Of a DNA stretch of 64,000 nucleotides, positions 20,301 through 25,093 are shown in pieces. The stretch comes from a virus. Within the stretch, counting starts at the first letter, position 1. Each line of letters starts with the position of its first letter. Where the stretch lies: positions 1 through 64,000 of the IMG/VR virus record IMGVR_UViG_3300019888_000004; one strand, written 5' to 3'. The notes beneath the pieces were generated by a model, which saw only the letters and a program-made list of their open reading frames with translations, was not told where the DNA came from and did no database searches. A program made the translations under genes and the position numbers.

Positions 20301-21162
20301 CGCCGACATGCTTGGCATTGCTGCCGAAACCGCTTGGGCCGCCGCGCTGGGCGGGCGCACCGCCGGCGGTTTGCTCGGTTCGCTGACAGATCAGGGCACG
20401 TTCAACGCCAGCAAAAGCCTGGCTGCGACCGTCAGCCCGCTCGTGCCGGGACTGCCCGGCATCCAAGAGGCAACGCGGCTGGCCGGTGTCACGCTGGATA
20501 ACAGGACAGCAACCGTCTTGGATTTCATGCTGCCGTTGCCCACAAGCAAAGCCGCGAAAGTGAACATGCTCGGGGATCCCGCCGGTAATCAGAACGACGT
20601 GCAGCGGATCGTCCAAATCCTGACCGGGGGCACATACCCAGGCATCACCGACACCCAGGCCGGCAAAGCCCGTGAAGGATATGCGGCACTGTTCAACACT
20701 GGCTACCGCCCGCCGTCCATTGATCCCGGCAAGGGTTACGCTTTCGCGGACGCCTACCGCACCATGACCGACGCCGAGCTTGAGCGTTACAGCACCCTGC
20801 GCGGGCAGTATTTCAAGGCTGAACTTGCTGGAATAGGGCCGGATGCCGACGTAAAAGCTGTCCGCCAGGCGTTTCAGACGGCCAACGCCCGCGCTCTGGG
20901 CGAATTGGGAGTGTCTCAACCCACCTCGGCGGCGCAATCGCAGCAGGGCGCCCCACGCAGCGCACAAGGCACGGGCTTTGGCGCCGGTGTGGGGAGACTG
21001 GCGTTCGGCGGAAGGGTTGGACTTGGGCGCTCACTCCGGCGCACGGGCCGATCCATTGGCCGGCGCTCAAGCAGGCTGGCGCGTGGACCAAGCTTGCGTT
21101 CGGCTCGCTCGCTCAGGCTGGGGAGTCGGTTTGGGAGAAATCGTGCGCTGACGGTGCGCTAA
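5314..21162 (+). CDS. Giant polyvalent protein: 2H phosphoesterase, DarB-like methylase-helicase, zincin, ejection-type C-terminus
   Basis: 5282 residues from GTG 5314, uninterrupted. In order: three DLSDLGG repeats (5-11, 25-31, 42-48); a duplicated module (about 278-325 and 359-406); a 2H phosphoesterase fold with HIT at 840-842 and HLT at 914-916; a coiled coil at about 980-1040; a gamma-type DNA adenine methylase with ETSAGIG at 1478-1484 and NFPF at 1544-1547; an SF2/SNF2 helicase with GTGKT at 2193-2197, DESH at 2362-2365, TGTP at 2413-2416 and QRNGRAIRQ from 2717; a zincin HELVH at 3375-3379; polyvalent-associated domains at about 3519-3900, including WTTGEQQ at 3859; a membrane segment at 4888-4907; and an Arg-rich tail. 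This is the architecture of phage polyvalent (DarB/Ddr-type) proteins injected with DNA to counter restriction. It could instead be cleaved after translation. Confidence 0.85.
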   Translation: MPDFDLSDLGGVMVAPPEARPSLHDLSDLGGVPLAPRQPAADLSDLGGIPAQRPPLVPAPIPADLSRIPSGRVPIRLDAGLTRQLPPDYITPTPSDATASIGPDTRPPWDVTRDWIGEKLEPLTPKAKGFPSITAEDIANGNFAALLPGVDPETGESIRSLRTPGYEAPLAAKIGAGVERGVARTADVLAPWVIGGPVLGAATRAPLAGRAVSAVFAAQMAGGLPDTAKAFINAVENNDVQGAVETAVGGTLGAYFTYKAGQHALGRQQVPMTKMVDYNPQQVSEAFDRVNRGEGTPTDEAVAQFMGQFAQPLEAAGKGIKIPLPVLDESGEPQMRYVGLAEESPAIRRLLTKQITTEFTPDQIKDIYARVNTDQATPPEQELVRFINQAFEAPGEAVRKGVKVSTGEPRIESQFWRDYLGLKPGETTIELLRGGKKGTYASRKQSSVAQIGSQEAIGVSEARGGTGPPLPPIAGTGETAQRPFIAPPVVAPGSAPPELMEPKERHSAPNPQQDAAVADESNDSIVGRTNVGDERDKAFAERAKAATRLANTLRPGDKIVENDGTINTVESNLGNGVFHTEEGGVGVNLAILFIPHDANLTVGEGGRIMAGTTIPAAKIVRGNSAKDIHTQYAEASGHRKELRQAITDRKPVNTEAADAYGMQKSLAKNGYVREGDRYVFKATTAPAGQAVPDLTAVVGHLTMLAPDQFRAWRDGIGAGLPAMQQQLATIAPDALRNALAIATEQATQAQAQSRANPNGQTLQAYQDAAGKVQFFNETLAFAKPKATAPPKIPKSSTQLTLPNQHALPFHQFAQSIPDSEVYHKADETGKEDFGIETEPHITVLYGLTEHEPSAVAKIAAGSKPITVTLGKLSVFEQPDYDVLKVDVHGDDLRALNKEISKLPNEQTHPEYTPHLTIAYLKKGEGKKYVGDKRFNGMTLTFPSVTFSPPKEIRAVTGRHELPFTPPAKPAAKEPTGRSLRRGLIDVERQTKALQAERIQINRLLDEMQRRRDIGEYPLPSREAEDRLKQRLKVVEEQLFAQAKRPPAPTPSVALEPERAAADLTDFSDAEIESLLSAPEPATQKPPQPHKPAPSIPRPKAARKPPTAKESLGGAAKDLKDAMEEGMKGLDELFGGGTHVGALGPTFSEETYQKAKPHFKKAYEDCVNAGGKMSDFINAVLARFKKFGDAIKPYLKRFLQELRDGKIEINLKGKDESERQAGKRPLVPKPPGVAEGQSPGTVEGEAEGTVQGGGSGGAGGTPGSPSSPGKGRSVRPRDGGGAKRTTAGGEPAGEPDPDERPGVSEGAGDAEVRRGKDVAPTDNLRIQPGDKIVPDARSGRIQANLAAWALSKRLAAGDMLPTPSEKRILAQFSGWGDTFQVFGLTQINAHNTAADVYDEEKAGHQAYYILHNPKERESYEKWKKQYAAAYDTLKASLTPEEWKSASESSLNAHYTSRDGINAMWQIVERLGWPGGTAVETSAGIGHIIGLTPDALAGKVHWVGVELDKMSAQMLGQLYPASDIQNSAFEKSLRTENNSANLAISNFPFGDYPIADIAHPDYDGWSIHNYFLARSVDMVKPGGLVVAITSRYTMDGSDGQKMRRWLAERADMVGAIRLPNTAFKASAGTEVVTDILIFRKKAGIGNLVGERFTALANVEIPAANRAAQREGESPAEYQERISKPVMVNEYFAEHPEMVLGQHSTKGTMYSKDSYTVSPKTDKPLKAQLEEAVATLPQNIIHAEQDRIEAEDTGESLRTIKGRKTDSYVFEDGKVWQVDDQGRMQTPDWGESAAQAAKARQLIGLRDATLNQINLELDENSDDAALTAARKELNKLFDSFTAKHGALNDRKNNLIDDDPEWPLVASLEDERSDPVEIERGGRKVIRFVASYSKGPMLLRRVNFPHSEPAKADNLSDAVSISINYRGGIDAEYVGRMLAIPTEEARQRVLTEELAYENPANGLLEQPDLYLSGFVKEKLGAARRAQTTDDRFSRNVAALEKVQPKPLPADIIYFRLGSNWIASNQIQRFLRDVLEVDSSVMFVRAGDETRWIVGDPSRSSVANLSNYSAGGVAGHKLVEDSLNLKLTEVTDKIELLDVNGKPYEKTVVLPEETAAARDMQDRIQQAFRRWALESPQEAGEVEEVYNRLFNGMVRREYPVPKFDRFPGASNMVDLRDWQKRVAARAVQEGTLMAHAVGTGKTFSLITAAMEMRRLGTARKPLIVAKNATLTQFANSFRKLYPTARLLIGNSKATAAEKRNRFIARIATGDWDAVVVPTSFFERIDNDPAREQAYVHEQLAAIETAIREAEGENYTPGKKPKSTLGKALMRVLKRYEAKMDRIMQRLDKKSDDLITFEKLGVDALLVDESHDFKRGDFMTKMDRIKGLDSNGSDRAMDFLLKTQWIHMKSPDRNVVLATGTPISNTLAELWTALRYVRPGLLAKFNVSTFDDFVGTFAIPVATIEETPTGDFAQVLRLAKYVNGPEIGQLWRAGADVYVLNREDFKALGVNVPEIKGGAPREVVLERSEATGNFVDFLRDWRLWWEDLDGKDKAELSYVPILQYGLARKAAIDLRLVNPMLPDDPASKVNRVVNDAYNFWRDTKESSGTQLIFSNLQNSHDPDKRWLKEDLHLANPLYGKPVFNVFDDMRKKLVALGVPSGEIADFTNMTEPQRFSSMEQVQAGRIRIVFGSTESLGTGVNVQDHVVAVHHIDPQFRPMDFEQRNGRAIRQGNQNKEVELLVYGVKRTMDSTLYQLMLIKQKFIAQVMTADNLSREFEDPSDDSTMSFQAMAAAFSGNPVFAQRFALENEVRKLSILEEDWGRKRSDGRTELRTVQEGKAKFDDTVDVLRKAQAALTKAFSGDEFAVIYKDQSAAGDDGKKLLDKVLADAIAEMQTNLKEEFDAGELHQSHAKDIDAHKKRKFPEDYLLSLPTRERTRRFSINGVEFVIKLSQPSEIPLVKEKGALNLREPNGWWELKGHNTADWSPDKPWYNSVNEIHGHATTGSGLQTSLGHAIKVMGERLTTVDASRKRFDKVESDLKRELSKPFESANRLVEQRQKLEEVLAQLAASGAAVGQQAAPTMDEIVRKYPQLAYLTRQVQAEGNAELVAKFNAEDREKAKNAFYRRVSSGGFEIVKNARPVKLKGFEWMDAFVWQEKDTLKWRIADGATGMGMGSGDTADATKAKAEESLAANGEEQVRRVLRNAALNTGLTPRAKARDGENASIFSKFQEGALVVLERDKDRYIGPIKQINLDTGELVMEVNGNSVVVPARFVQLASKEEQAKWIEDRKVDPEGAASLTESEAQPSGPLNPERAAAVVQAWRKEIPNAPDVDIVNDPGMTRIGSDGLPYGVKALWDGQKIIVNLAFLPDEAALRGALEHELVHPLMDSPEGLQAIDEAIAAELGKDELDNLRRRYKQGASEAEDQYRRRIYAEWFARLKERSLSAWQRIIAAIRKFLAKLKLVKLTDEEIGRAILSRLQADARGPSGLQEGMASLGGALYQFYSRLTRTVEQSQQGKATGAQWKATIRNSKLGANMDEFALVGVNDLEDGKSYTKQEVLDYLRANEVVVKDVTLGGFNRTGFRVERGRQTTDPADQTWDVYDKDGRYLTSGLSEDGAWRALKEYVTRGRARIKELQAKWRDAGSGGLARSERAELTDLVNSDIEHAASDPTHFAQYQLPGSKEGSYREILLTVPERVGSVDWQNSGPIRLNLEVSGGGSRVVDSQQWKANINGADYTITYNPNVAAKYRLDGEKGGLQNARFGSLEEAKLRAQEGTNYKYSGRMTWRDGHSQYSAIANPIVRIRLNERTTSDGKKILFLEEVQPPQKGEFEKMPALFQKNWREIAFKWALQKAASEGYDSLGWTTGEQQAARYDLSEQVDNVIALRWADGWTIAVTGKDGKRFQPQEKQYKTESELAELVGKDLAAKIVKEVVTPYSEKEYSGIDLKVGGEGLKKLYGVDFRNVVNNLPAVKKSGQKVGTAEITVAPKRVFVRDEVNSIVLRKDVLNKVELIRSVWEMPGRTAEGWQNWNTALDQQADNVLSEMGHGSSYDKSIEQFGSQGLADKLGFGGTFDRESTTSPIHSLSITPQIRESVMGGQALFSLTGKPIRGHASLTDEPVQGMDVEEFEREIDQTLADEEGVPTVVMGHKDTVRGKPRLNQAAGVAMAKQVFDDAGLTVVARTDGFWQLADPTTSQEAAGQALLAKLKELNADPNSELFSAPGGAGGNLLNSVVVYMTGDDLQAFSAGLKRELYKAAQSERSHRGTMLAALRGGKQSVEYVAKHVDVMLNAQYAKEFGGPDIERVIKAGLEDFRGQFTDEELENALKDAPAFADLLKKLTGNNALEFLRRVFQLPFSQRRELRANAERLAVETLNVTPEMARTLGKEFEKTFDTMFDRATTHALSVLEKMLSAAERRRLGVGRRSGAWVKIVAAVKAGKFDAGYVLQRIAEAGGYTIPSEAEIAKVREMAERLDKLRKLPPEIAAAAGKDQAALRAAYRKFSAGTSERQTSLQRDIGTYWAKWTRPFTLRSGQGRANIVEGIYEFASANILAKIGFLTRQSFDVGPTAVMHIPFRSFANALVQHGGFRGASTAEFWQDANRLLRESVTGQSQALRAALREFREALKGTAEIKNVDRLLSGIALFERVGLKADELAAKGQPAQAFVLRLFGAIRFSYRFASAWDNLQGVPQEWQEIRSEAYREFRQRGMSPAEAAVAVDRIMPDVKADYLRAVEEARRYYELSEPDHAPSKSEIETGAWHILKGMAYQRMREAGMPADEYEQKNRLMRSTNAWNESMTGVVSPGGIISSTIKQFGELGKNVPIPFGALAAAFGRFGNAIGIGVDRALMYPLGFFPAAFGVPSKYIDPETGIASRGNPFMRTAEDRAQRKVEATVFSSIGLLIALLIMGGMVVYRGRWPRDKEERDIWDANGWRPGTAAIQLGDGKEIVVSTTVGPFAPLRPYMAAAGALVDAQTRKAKQQAALDAKAAKLGLAPGAVPRLDIADMLGIAAETAWAAALGGRTAGGLLGSLTDQGTFNASKSLAATVSPLVPGLPGIQEATRLAGVTLDNRTATVLDFMLPLPTSKAAKVNMLGDPAGNQNDVQRIVQILTGGTYPGITDTQAGKAREGYAALFNTGYRPPSIDPGKGYAFADAYRTMTDAELERYSTLRGQYFKAELAGIGPDADVKAVRQAFQTANARALGELGVSQPTSAAQSQQGAPRSAQGTGFGAGVGRLAFGGRVGLGRSLRRTGRSIGRRSSRLARGPSLRSARSLRLGSRFGRNRALTVR

Positions 21163-21290
21163 AGGCCCGGGACAACGAGGTCCGGCAGGTGGCAACGGAA
21201 ACAGGCGGCTTCAAAGACGAGCATGAGCAGCACGATGGCGGCAAGGGTGAGAAGGATGACGACGGATTCGGTGAGTTCTCTGGTTTTCAT
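21159..21290 (-). CDS. Single-pass membrane microprotein
   Basis: 43 residues, last gene of the leftward operon. One hydrophobic segment, about residues 9-27 (SVVILLTLAAIVLLMLVF), follows a short charged N-terminus and precedes a CFRC motif. The ATG overlaps the previous stop (ATGA) and its TAG overlaps the stop of the giant gene on the other strand. The size and single segment would suit a holin-like or inner-membrane accessory peptide; no family is recognised. Confidence 0.55.
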   Translation of the reverse strand: MKTRELTESVVILLTLAAIVLLMLVFEAACFRCHLPDLVVPGL

Positions 21291-21457
21291 CGCGTTTTTG
21301 GTTGGTTTCTCCGCAGCCGGCATCTATCGCACCGGCTCATAATTTTGACTCGCCCGGCAATCGTCCGCGTTGCCGCTGGTTGCCCGCATTCGACACACAG
21401 GTTGTCGCGCCGGCGAACCTCTCGGATCGCGGCGATTGAGCGCGCTTGGCGGGTCAT
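21287..21457 (-). CDS. Zinc-knuckle microprotein
   Basis: 56 residues, coupled by ATGA at both ends. Two Cys pairs, CVEC (21-24) and CDRC (43-46), separated by 18 residues form a plausible zinc ribbon in a very basic context (REVRRRDN, RLRRNQPKTR). Such small Zn proteins are common in phage accessory operons and usually bind nucleic acid or protein. The overlap pattern at both ends and the Cys spacing are the main evidence that it is real. Confidence 0.6.
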   Translation of the reverse strand: MTRQARSIAAIREVRRRDNLCVECGQPAATRTIAGRVKIMSRCDRCRLRRNQPKTR

Positions 21458-21645
21458 CGTGCCCTCGCTTCGATTTCAGCGTGCAGCCGATCAAAACGAG
21501 GACCGGCTGTTTTGCTTCCGGCCTTCCATGCTCGATATGCGCGGCTTTTTGCAGCATCCAGCCTAGCCATGACGTTTCCGTATCCGAACAGGTTTGCCCA
21601 GTGCGCGTCCTGCGGCTTGACTTGCTTCGTCTCGTTTATTTTCAT
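21454..21645 (-). CDS. Small hypothetical protein
   Basis: 63 residues from ATG 21645 (MKINETKQVKPQ...). Rich in Ala, Arg and aromatic residues, predicted helical (VMARLDAAKSRAYRAWKAG). A GTG three codons upstream is an alternative start. Between the previous stop at 21686 and this start a 12-codon ORF overlaps by ATGA, so the junction may be degenerate. The stop overlaps the zinc-knuckle gene. Not recognised. Confidence 0.5.
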   Translation of the reverse strand: MKINETKQVKPQDAHWANLFGYGNVMARLDAAKSRAYRAWKAGSKTAGPRFDRLHAEIEARAR

Positions 21646-21685
21646 AAATTTCACGCGATGCTGCGCGCCTGGCGGGTTGTCGTTT

Positions 21686-21886
21686 TCATTTGCAAGCTTT
21701 CGCTTTCGCAATCGCGGCAGACACACCCGGCGGCACGATCAGGCCGGCCGCGCTCAACTGTACAGTCAGCGCGACGAGTTGGGCGAGCAAGTCCGCCGAG
21801 ACATTCACCAGCGCGTTGTGTTCCTCGCGCAGCGCCCGGGACTCGGTTTTGCTGATCTTGCGGTCGGGCCAAAGCCAGGTTTTCAT
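21686..21886 (-). CDS. Small helical protein
   Basis: 66 residues from ATG 21886, chosen because an AGGAGG-type ribosome site lies just upstream and the ATG overlaps the previous stop. Predicted: a charged N-terminus (KTWLWPDRKISKTESRALREEH), then a long hydrophobic-amphipathic helix (LVNVSADLLAQLVALTVQLSAAG). Possibly membrane-associated or oligomeric. No family recognised. Confidence 0.6.
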   Translation of the reverse strand: MKTWLWPDRKISKTESRALREEHNALVNVSADLLAQLVALTVQLSAAGLIVPPGVSAAIAKAKACK

Positions 21887-22812
21887 CGCGTCACCTCCTG
21901 CCCAGCGTTCGCTGCACGGTGCTCCTGAATCTCCGCCCATTTGTAGGGCAGCGGCCAAGGAAAGCAGGACGTGACCGCAACCGTCTTTGGGTTGCACTTC
22001 ACCACCTGCGCCCAGCGCCTACGAATCATCACAGCATCGCCCGGCTTTACGTTGTCCCGGCTGAATGCCGCACCGCCCAGCGCGTTCATGGCAGCGGTGA
22101 AGTATTCGAGACGTTCTTGATACTCGGCCCGGAGCACGCCCAATCTGGTTTGATAGGCTTTCGCTTGTTCGTCGGTCTGCTCAATCACTCCCTGCCCAGC
22201 CATGCGCCGGTCCACGTCGCGGATTTGCGCGGCGTTCTCGTCAATGCGGTTTTGCAGATACACCTTGTCCCGCATTTGCACCTGGCTGGCGGTGTACTCC
22301 GCGGAAGCCGCCCGACCCGCGAAGTATTTCGCCTTGTCGCTTTCCTCAATGCCGCGGCGCATGGCGTTGTCAGCGCGTTCAATCGCCCGGCGATGTCTGC
22401 GTTCGCTGTGATGGCCAACAAGGATCGGCTGACCGAATGGAATGCCTGACTTTTCTTCGCTCAAGTCGGCCCGGTCGAACGCGACGGCAGCGCGGCGTTC
22501 TGCGTTGTCCGCGTGCGTTTCCATGCGCTCGACGCGCTCTGCGGCGCGCTCAACTTTTGATTCTTGCTGCTCGGCGAAGCTCAATCGCTCGCCCGTTTCG
22601 CCGTCATCGGTCAAGCCTAGCGCGGTGGCGACCTGCACGGCCCGATAGTCGCTGCGCGTCGCCCGGCTCACCCAGCAACCGGCCCGGCCCGAGAATAGGC
22701 AGGCGCTTTTGATCGTGCTCTTTTGCGCGTCGCTCAAGGCCATGTAATCAGCCTTTGAGAATCGCAATTCCACCTTGCCGGTTTCCAGGTTGCGGACAAA
22801 TGAGCCGTTCAT
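21883..22812 (-). CDS. DUF3560-family protein
   Basis: 309 residues. The central part (GQPILVGHHSERRHRRAIER, then MRRGIEESDKAKYFAGRAASAE) is the signature of DUF3560 proteins, which occur in phages and plasmids beside anti-restriction and replication genes. A region before it (about 90-125) is a predicted coiled coil (ESKVERAAERVERMETHADNAERR). The C-terminal about 50 residues (VKPGDAVMIRRRWAQVVKCNPKTVAV) resemble a small SH3-like barrel. The molecular role of the family is unknown. ATGA overlaps at both ends tie it to the operon. Confidence 0.75.
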   Translation of the reverse strand: MNGSFVRNLETGKVELRFSKADYMALSDAQKSTIKSACLFSGRAGCWVSRATRSDYRAVQVATALGLTDDGETGERLSFAEQQESKVERAAERVERMETHADNAERRAAVAFDRADLSEEKSGIPFGQPILVGHHSERRHRRAIERADNAMRRGIEESDKAKYFAGRAASAEYTASQVQMRDKVYLQNRIDENAAQIRDVDRRMAGQGVIEQTDEQAKAYQTRLGVLRAEYQERLEYFTAAMNALGGAAFSRDNVKPGDAVMIRRRWAQVVKCNPKTVAVTSCFPWPLPYKWAEIQEHRAANAGQEVTR

Positions 22813-23003
22813 AGATAACCTCCACGCGCATAAATGAACTTCTTGCCGCGGCGAATCTCGTAATCGAATGGGGTTGTTGCCCTGCCCTCATTCACTTCCT
22901 TCCGGCCTGCGCGTATGCGCCGCTCACAGGCGTTGACAGCAAGGGCTTTGGTGCGGTGGCGTGAAATCTCGAAGCGGAAGGCCAGCAATCGGTATGCGCT
23001 CAC
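22809..23003 (-). CDS. Small basic hypothetical protein
   Basis: 64 residues, coupled by ATGA to genes on both sides. Very Arg/Lys-rich (RFEISRHRTKALAVNACERRIRAGRKE) with a C-terminal YEIRRGKKFIYARGGYL. Nucleic-acid binding is plausible from charge alone. Not recognised. Confidence 0.55.
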   Translation of the reverse strand: MSAYRLLAFRFEISRHRTKALAVNACERRIRAGRKEVNEGRATTPFDYEIRRGKKFIYARGGYL

Positions 23004-23197
23004 GATTGCACCTCCTTCAGTGTGTTCAAATGATACCGCACCAGTTCAAGGATCGCCTCGTCACGCATCGCTCGCGGAAACTGCTCGATGGCCGGCGCGT
23101 GGAATACCGCGTGATCTTCCGACGCGGGGTCGTCGTGCCAGGCCGCGTTTGCAGCGGCCAGGTAGTCCGCTGTCCGGTCCATGTCGCGCTGAAGCAT
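23000..23197 (-). CDS. Small acidic hypothetical protein
   Basis: 65 residues from ATG 23197; a GTG at 23203 is an alternative. Acidic helical protein (LQRDMDRTADYLAAANAAW, PRAMRDEAILELVRYHLNTL). The stop overlaps the start of the next gene. Not recognised. Confidence 0.5.
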   Translation of the reverse strand: MLQRDMDRTADYLAAANAAWHDDPASEDHAVFHAPAIEQFPRAMRDEAILELVRYHLNTLKEVQS

Positions 23198-23207
23198 GGT
23201 CACCAGC

Positions 23208-23462
23208 TTACGGATGCGGTTGAAGCTCGGTTGATCGTTCTGGACGACGTTGACTTTGCGGGTTGTAAAAATTTCCGGCGGCGTCTTCGACCGTCCAGAA
23301 ATTGCCCGCCATTTTCACGGTTGACCCGCCATATCGTGCGGCATCAGCCCTTTCTTTTTTTCGCGCGAGCGCGCAGGCGGCGGACAGACTCGGCGTCACA
23401 AGCTCCACCACGTCCACCACGTCGCCAGCGTCGTTCTTCCTCTTTACTGTGTAGTTTTTCAT
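23208..23462 (-). CDS. Small hypothetical protein
   Basis: 84 residues with an ATGA start overlapping the upstream stop. The N-terminus (KNYTVKRKNDAGDVVDVVEL) and core (ALARKKERADAARYGGSTVKMAGNFWTVED) suggest a small alpha/beta fold. No motif recognised. Confidence 0.55.
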   Translation of the reverse strand: MKNYTVKRKNDAGDVVDVVELVTPSLSAACALARKKERADAARYGGSTVKMAGNFWTVEDAAGNFYNPQSQRRPERSTELQPHP

Positions 23463-23665
23463 GTGTAGAAAAAGTATGCGCCGTCCGTGCGCAGAACTGT
23501 TTTGCCGGGCCGGTGCAATTTCATCCAGTCGTTAATTTCGCTCAGGTGACGAATTGCTTTGACGGATTCCCATTCTCCGTCATCGGCCCGCTGGCGCTGC
23601 ACGGTGGCCGAATAAGGGACGGGGTGTCCGTCAATTATCCGCGCTGGTCCGGTGTGGTTGTTCAT
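23459..23665 (-). CDS. Small hypothetical protein
   Basis: 68 residues, ATGA overlaps at both ends. Mixed alpha/beta composition (GHPVPYSATVQRQRADDGEW, LRTDGAYFFYT). No family recognised; reality is supported by the strict coupling pattern. Confidence 0.5.
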   Translation of the reverse strand: MNNHTGPARIIDGHPVPYSATVQRQRADDGEWESVKAIRHLSEINDWMKLHRPGKTVLRTDGAYFFYT

Positions 23666-24114
23666 GGGGCGGGCGCAAGTTTTGCGGCCAACGCGATGGC
23701 CTCTTGATCTTCGGCGGCCTGGCGGGAGTTATTCGCCGCGATGGCCTCGGCCAGTCCTTTGGCGATGTCCAGCAGGATGCGGTCGGGCACACTCAGCAGC
23801 GGCTCGCCGATTGGCTCACTCGGCGGATTCTCTGCGCGGTCGCGCTGGAGGTAGTATTTGCTCTGGCGCTCGATTTGGTTGTGCCCGTCGAAGTAGTCGA
23901 GCGTGGGGAAGGTCAACTGGTACTGGCCGTCCACGATATACGCATAGTCGCTACGCGTCTGGTCCCAATCTCGGTCGCAACCGCTCCACTGCGAGCAGCC
24001 GGCATATACGAGTTGATCGCTGATTGTGTGGCCACCAACATCCAGCGGCATCATATCGTCATCGAGTTGCGCGAGGATGGCTTGACGGAGTGCTTTGCGT
24101 GCTTCTTTTTTCAT
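23662..24114 (-). CDS. First gene of the leftward 21-24 kb operon, hypothetical
   Basis: 150 residues. N-terminal helix (KKEARKALRQAILAQLDDDM), a middle with CSQWSGC and aromatic-rich segments (YAYIVDGQYQLTFPTLDYFDG), and an Ala-rich helical C-terminus. Not recognised. As the promoter-proximal gene of eight or nine coupled cistrons it is probably the most strongly translated of the group. No strong ribosome site is visible before the ATG. Confidence 0.55.
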   Translation of the reverse strand: MKKEARKALRQAILAQLDDDMMPLDVGGHTISDQLVYAGCSQWSGCDRDWDQTRSDYAYIVDGQYQLTFPTLDYFDGHNQIERQSKYYLQRDRAENPPSEPIGEPLLSVPDRILLDIAKGLAEAIAANNSRQAAEDQEAIALAAKLAPAP

Positions 24115-24378
24115 GTTTGTCTATCGGCCTCTCAGCCGTTTGCCCGGATGGTTTTGCCGCCGGGATCGCGGTGCGCTCAAGTGAGCGCGTCAACACCATT
24201 TTGCTCGCAGTCTCCATGCCATGCGGAAATCCCCAATGTTTTCCGTTGTCCCGATCCTGTGAATTGTAAGCAATCCCGACGCGCATTTTGCACACTGTCT
24301 GCGTTTCCGACGCACCGTTACCGTTAATCACGCGACGGTTGACGCTACCGAAACTGACTTTGGGTGTTGACGGGATTA

Positions 24379-24406
24379 TTGACGGAAAAGTCTTACATTT
24401 TACACT
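24379..24406 (+). promoter_or_regulatory. Candidate rightward promoter
   Basis: TTGACG (24379-24384), a 16-base spacer and TACACT (24401-24406) give five and four matches to the sigma70 boxes. The next gene starts 176 bases downstream, so a long leader would be made. An identical TTGACG lies 12 bases upstream and could be an alternative -35 or an operator repeat. Confidence 0.35.
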
Positions 24407-24420
24407 CCCGAGAAGTCGCG

Positions 24421-24436
24421 CAACCGTTAAAGGTTG
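24421..24436. promoter_or_regulatory. Candidate operator, near-palindrome
   Basis: A 16-bp sequence with perfect CAACC / GGTTG arms around TTAA, contained in the divergent region and just downstream of the candidate promoter. It includes one of the ACCGTTA boxes. A repressor dimer site at this position would block the rightward transcript. Confidence 0.35.
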
Positions 24437-24581
24437 GAGATCGGAGATTGGCACGGGACACGCTAAACCGAAAGCGTGAAGCAGACGAAAAATCTTCCGG
24501 GGACTGGCCAAGCGCGCGCTTGTCTGCTTCACATCTTTCATCCGTGCGCTGGTTGGTCCTCGGTTTTCCAAACAACAAACA

Positions 24582-24989
24582 ATGAACGCAACTGAAATCA
24601 TCACCTCGAAACCCGTGAACGTGTGGCAGATCGGGCCCGATGGCTGCGGGGCATACGACTTCAACTACGATGGAGATAAAGTCGTATTGCTCAAGAAATC
24701 CCAGCGGGCTTTCCTGCTAACAGACGAATGGTGTGGTGGAAACGTCGAAGGGGAATGCTACCGCTGCCATTTTTCGGAAGTCGGCTACAGCGATGCGGTG
24801 GAAGCCGTCCTGTCTGCCTCCCGGGGCAAAGAGCCGAGCCTCGGCGGCAATGGTGGAAGCCGCTACGGAAATGCACCGGTGTGGCTCAAGCAGGCCGTAA
24901 AACGCGCCGACGTGCGCGACGCGCTGGATGATAAAGAACTCACAGCCGCAATCGATGAAGAACAGGTGGGAAGCGAGGTGCTGCCGTGA
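24582..24989 (+). CDS. Hypothetical protein
   Basis: 135 residues. N-terminal beta-rich half (KPVNVWQIGPDGCGAYDFNYDG) with CYRCHF in the middle (residues about 60-65), then a helical acidic C-terminus (DALDDKELTAAIDEEQVG). It is the first rightward gene after the control region. No strong ribosome site is visible. Not recognised. Confidence 0.5.
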   Translation: MNATEIITSKPVNVWQIGPDGCGAYDFNYDGDKVVLLKKSQRAFLLTDEWCGGNVEGECYRCHFSEVGYSDAVEAVLSASRGKEPSLGGNGGSRYGNAPVWLKQAVKRADVRDALDDKELTAAIDEEQVGSEVLP

Positions 24990-25093
24990 ACACATGGGCC
25001 TGAACACGCGCCGCCGGCCTCCGCGAACTGGGGTATTTCTCGCCAGCGCACTTTTCGCTAGCGCACGTCCCGGAACAGGGGTAAATACGTCCT

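Larger units (their letters stand above)
24115..24581. other. Divergent control region without genes
   Basis: 467 bp between a leftward and a rightward operon. Frames crossing it show no coding character. Between 24314 and 24436 it holds three ACCGTTA boxes (24314, overlapping 24320, and 24423) and three TTGACG boxes (24339, 24367, 24379). Such clustered boxes between divergent operons usually mark operators and promoters. The bound regulator is unknown. Confidence 0.45.

Noticed and set aside
19210-20967. 585-codon leftward frame opposite the giant gene's C-terminal part
   Set aside because: Opposite to a coherent plus-strand sequence with a membrane segment; no start signal.
24059-24664. 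201-codon leftward frame across the divergent control region
   Set aside because: It overlaps two better genes and the repeat-rich control region and has no ribosome site.
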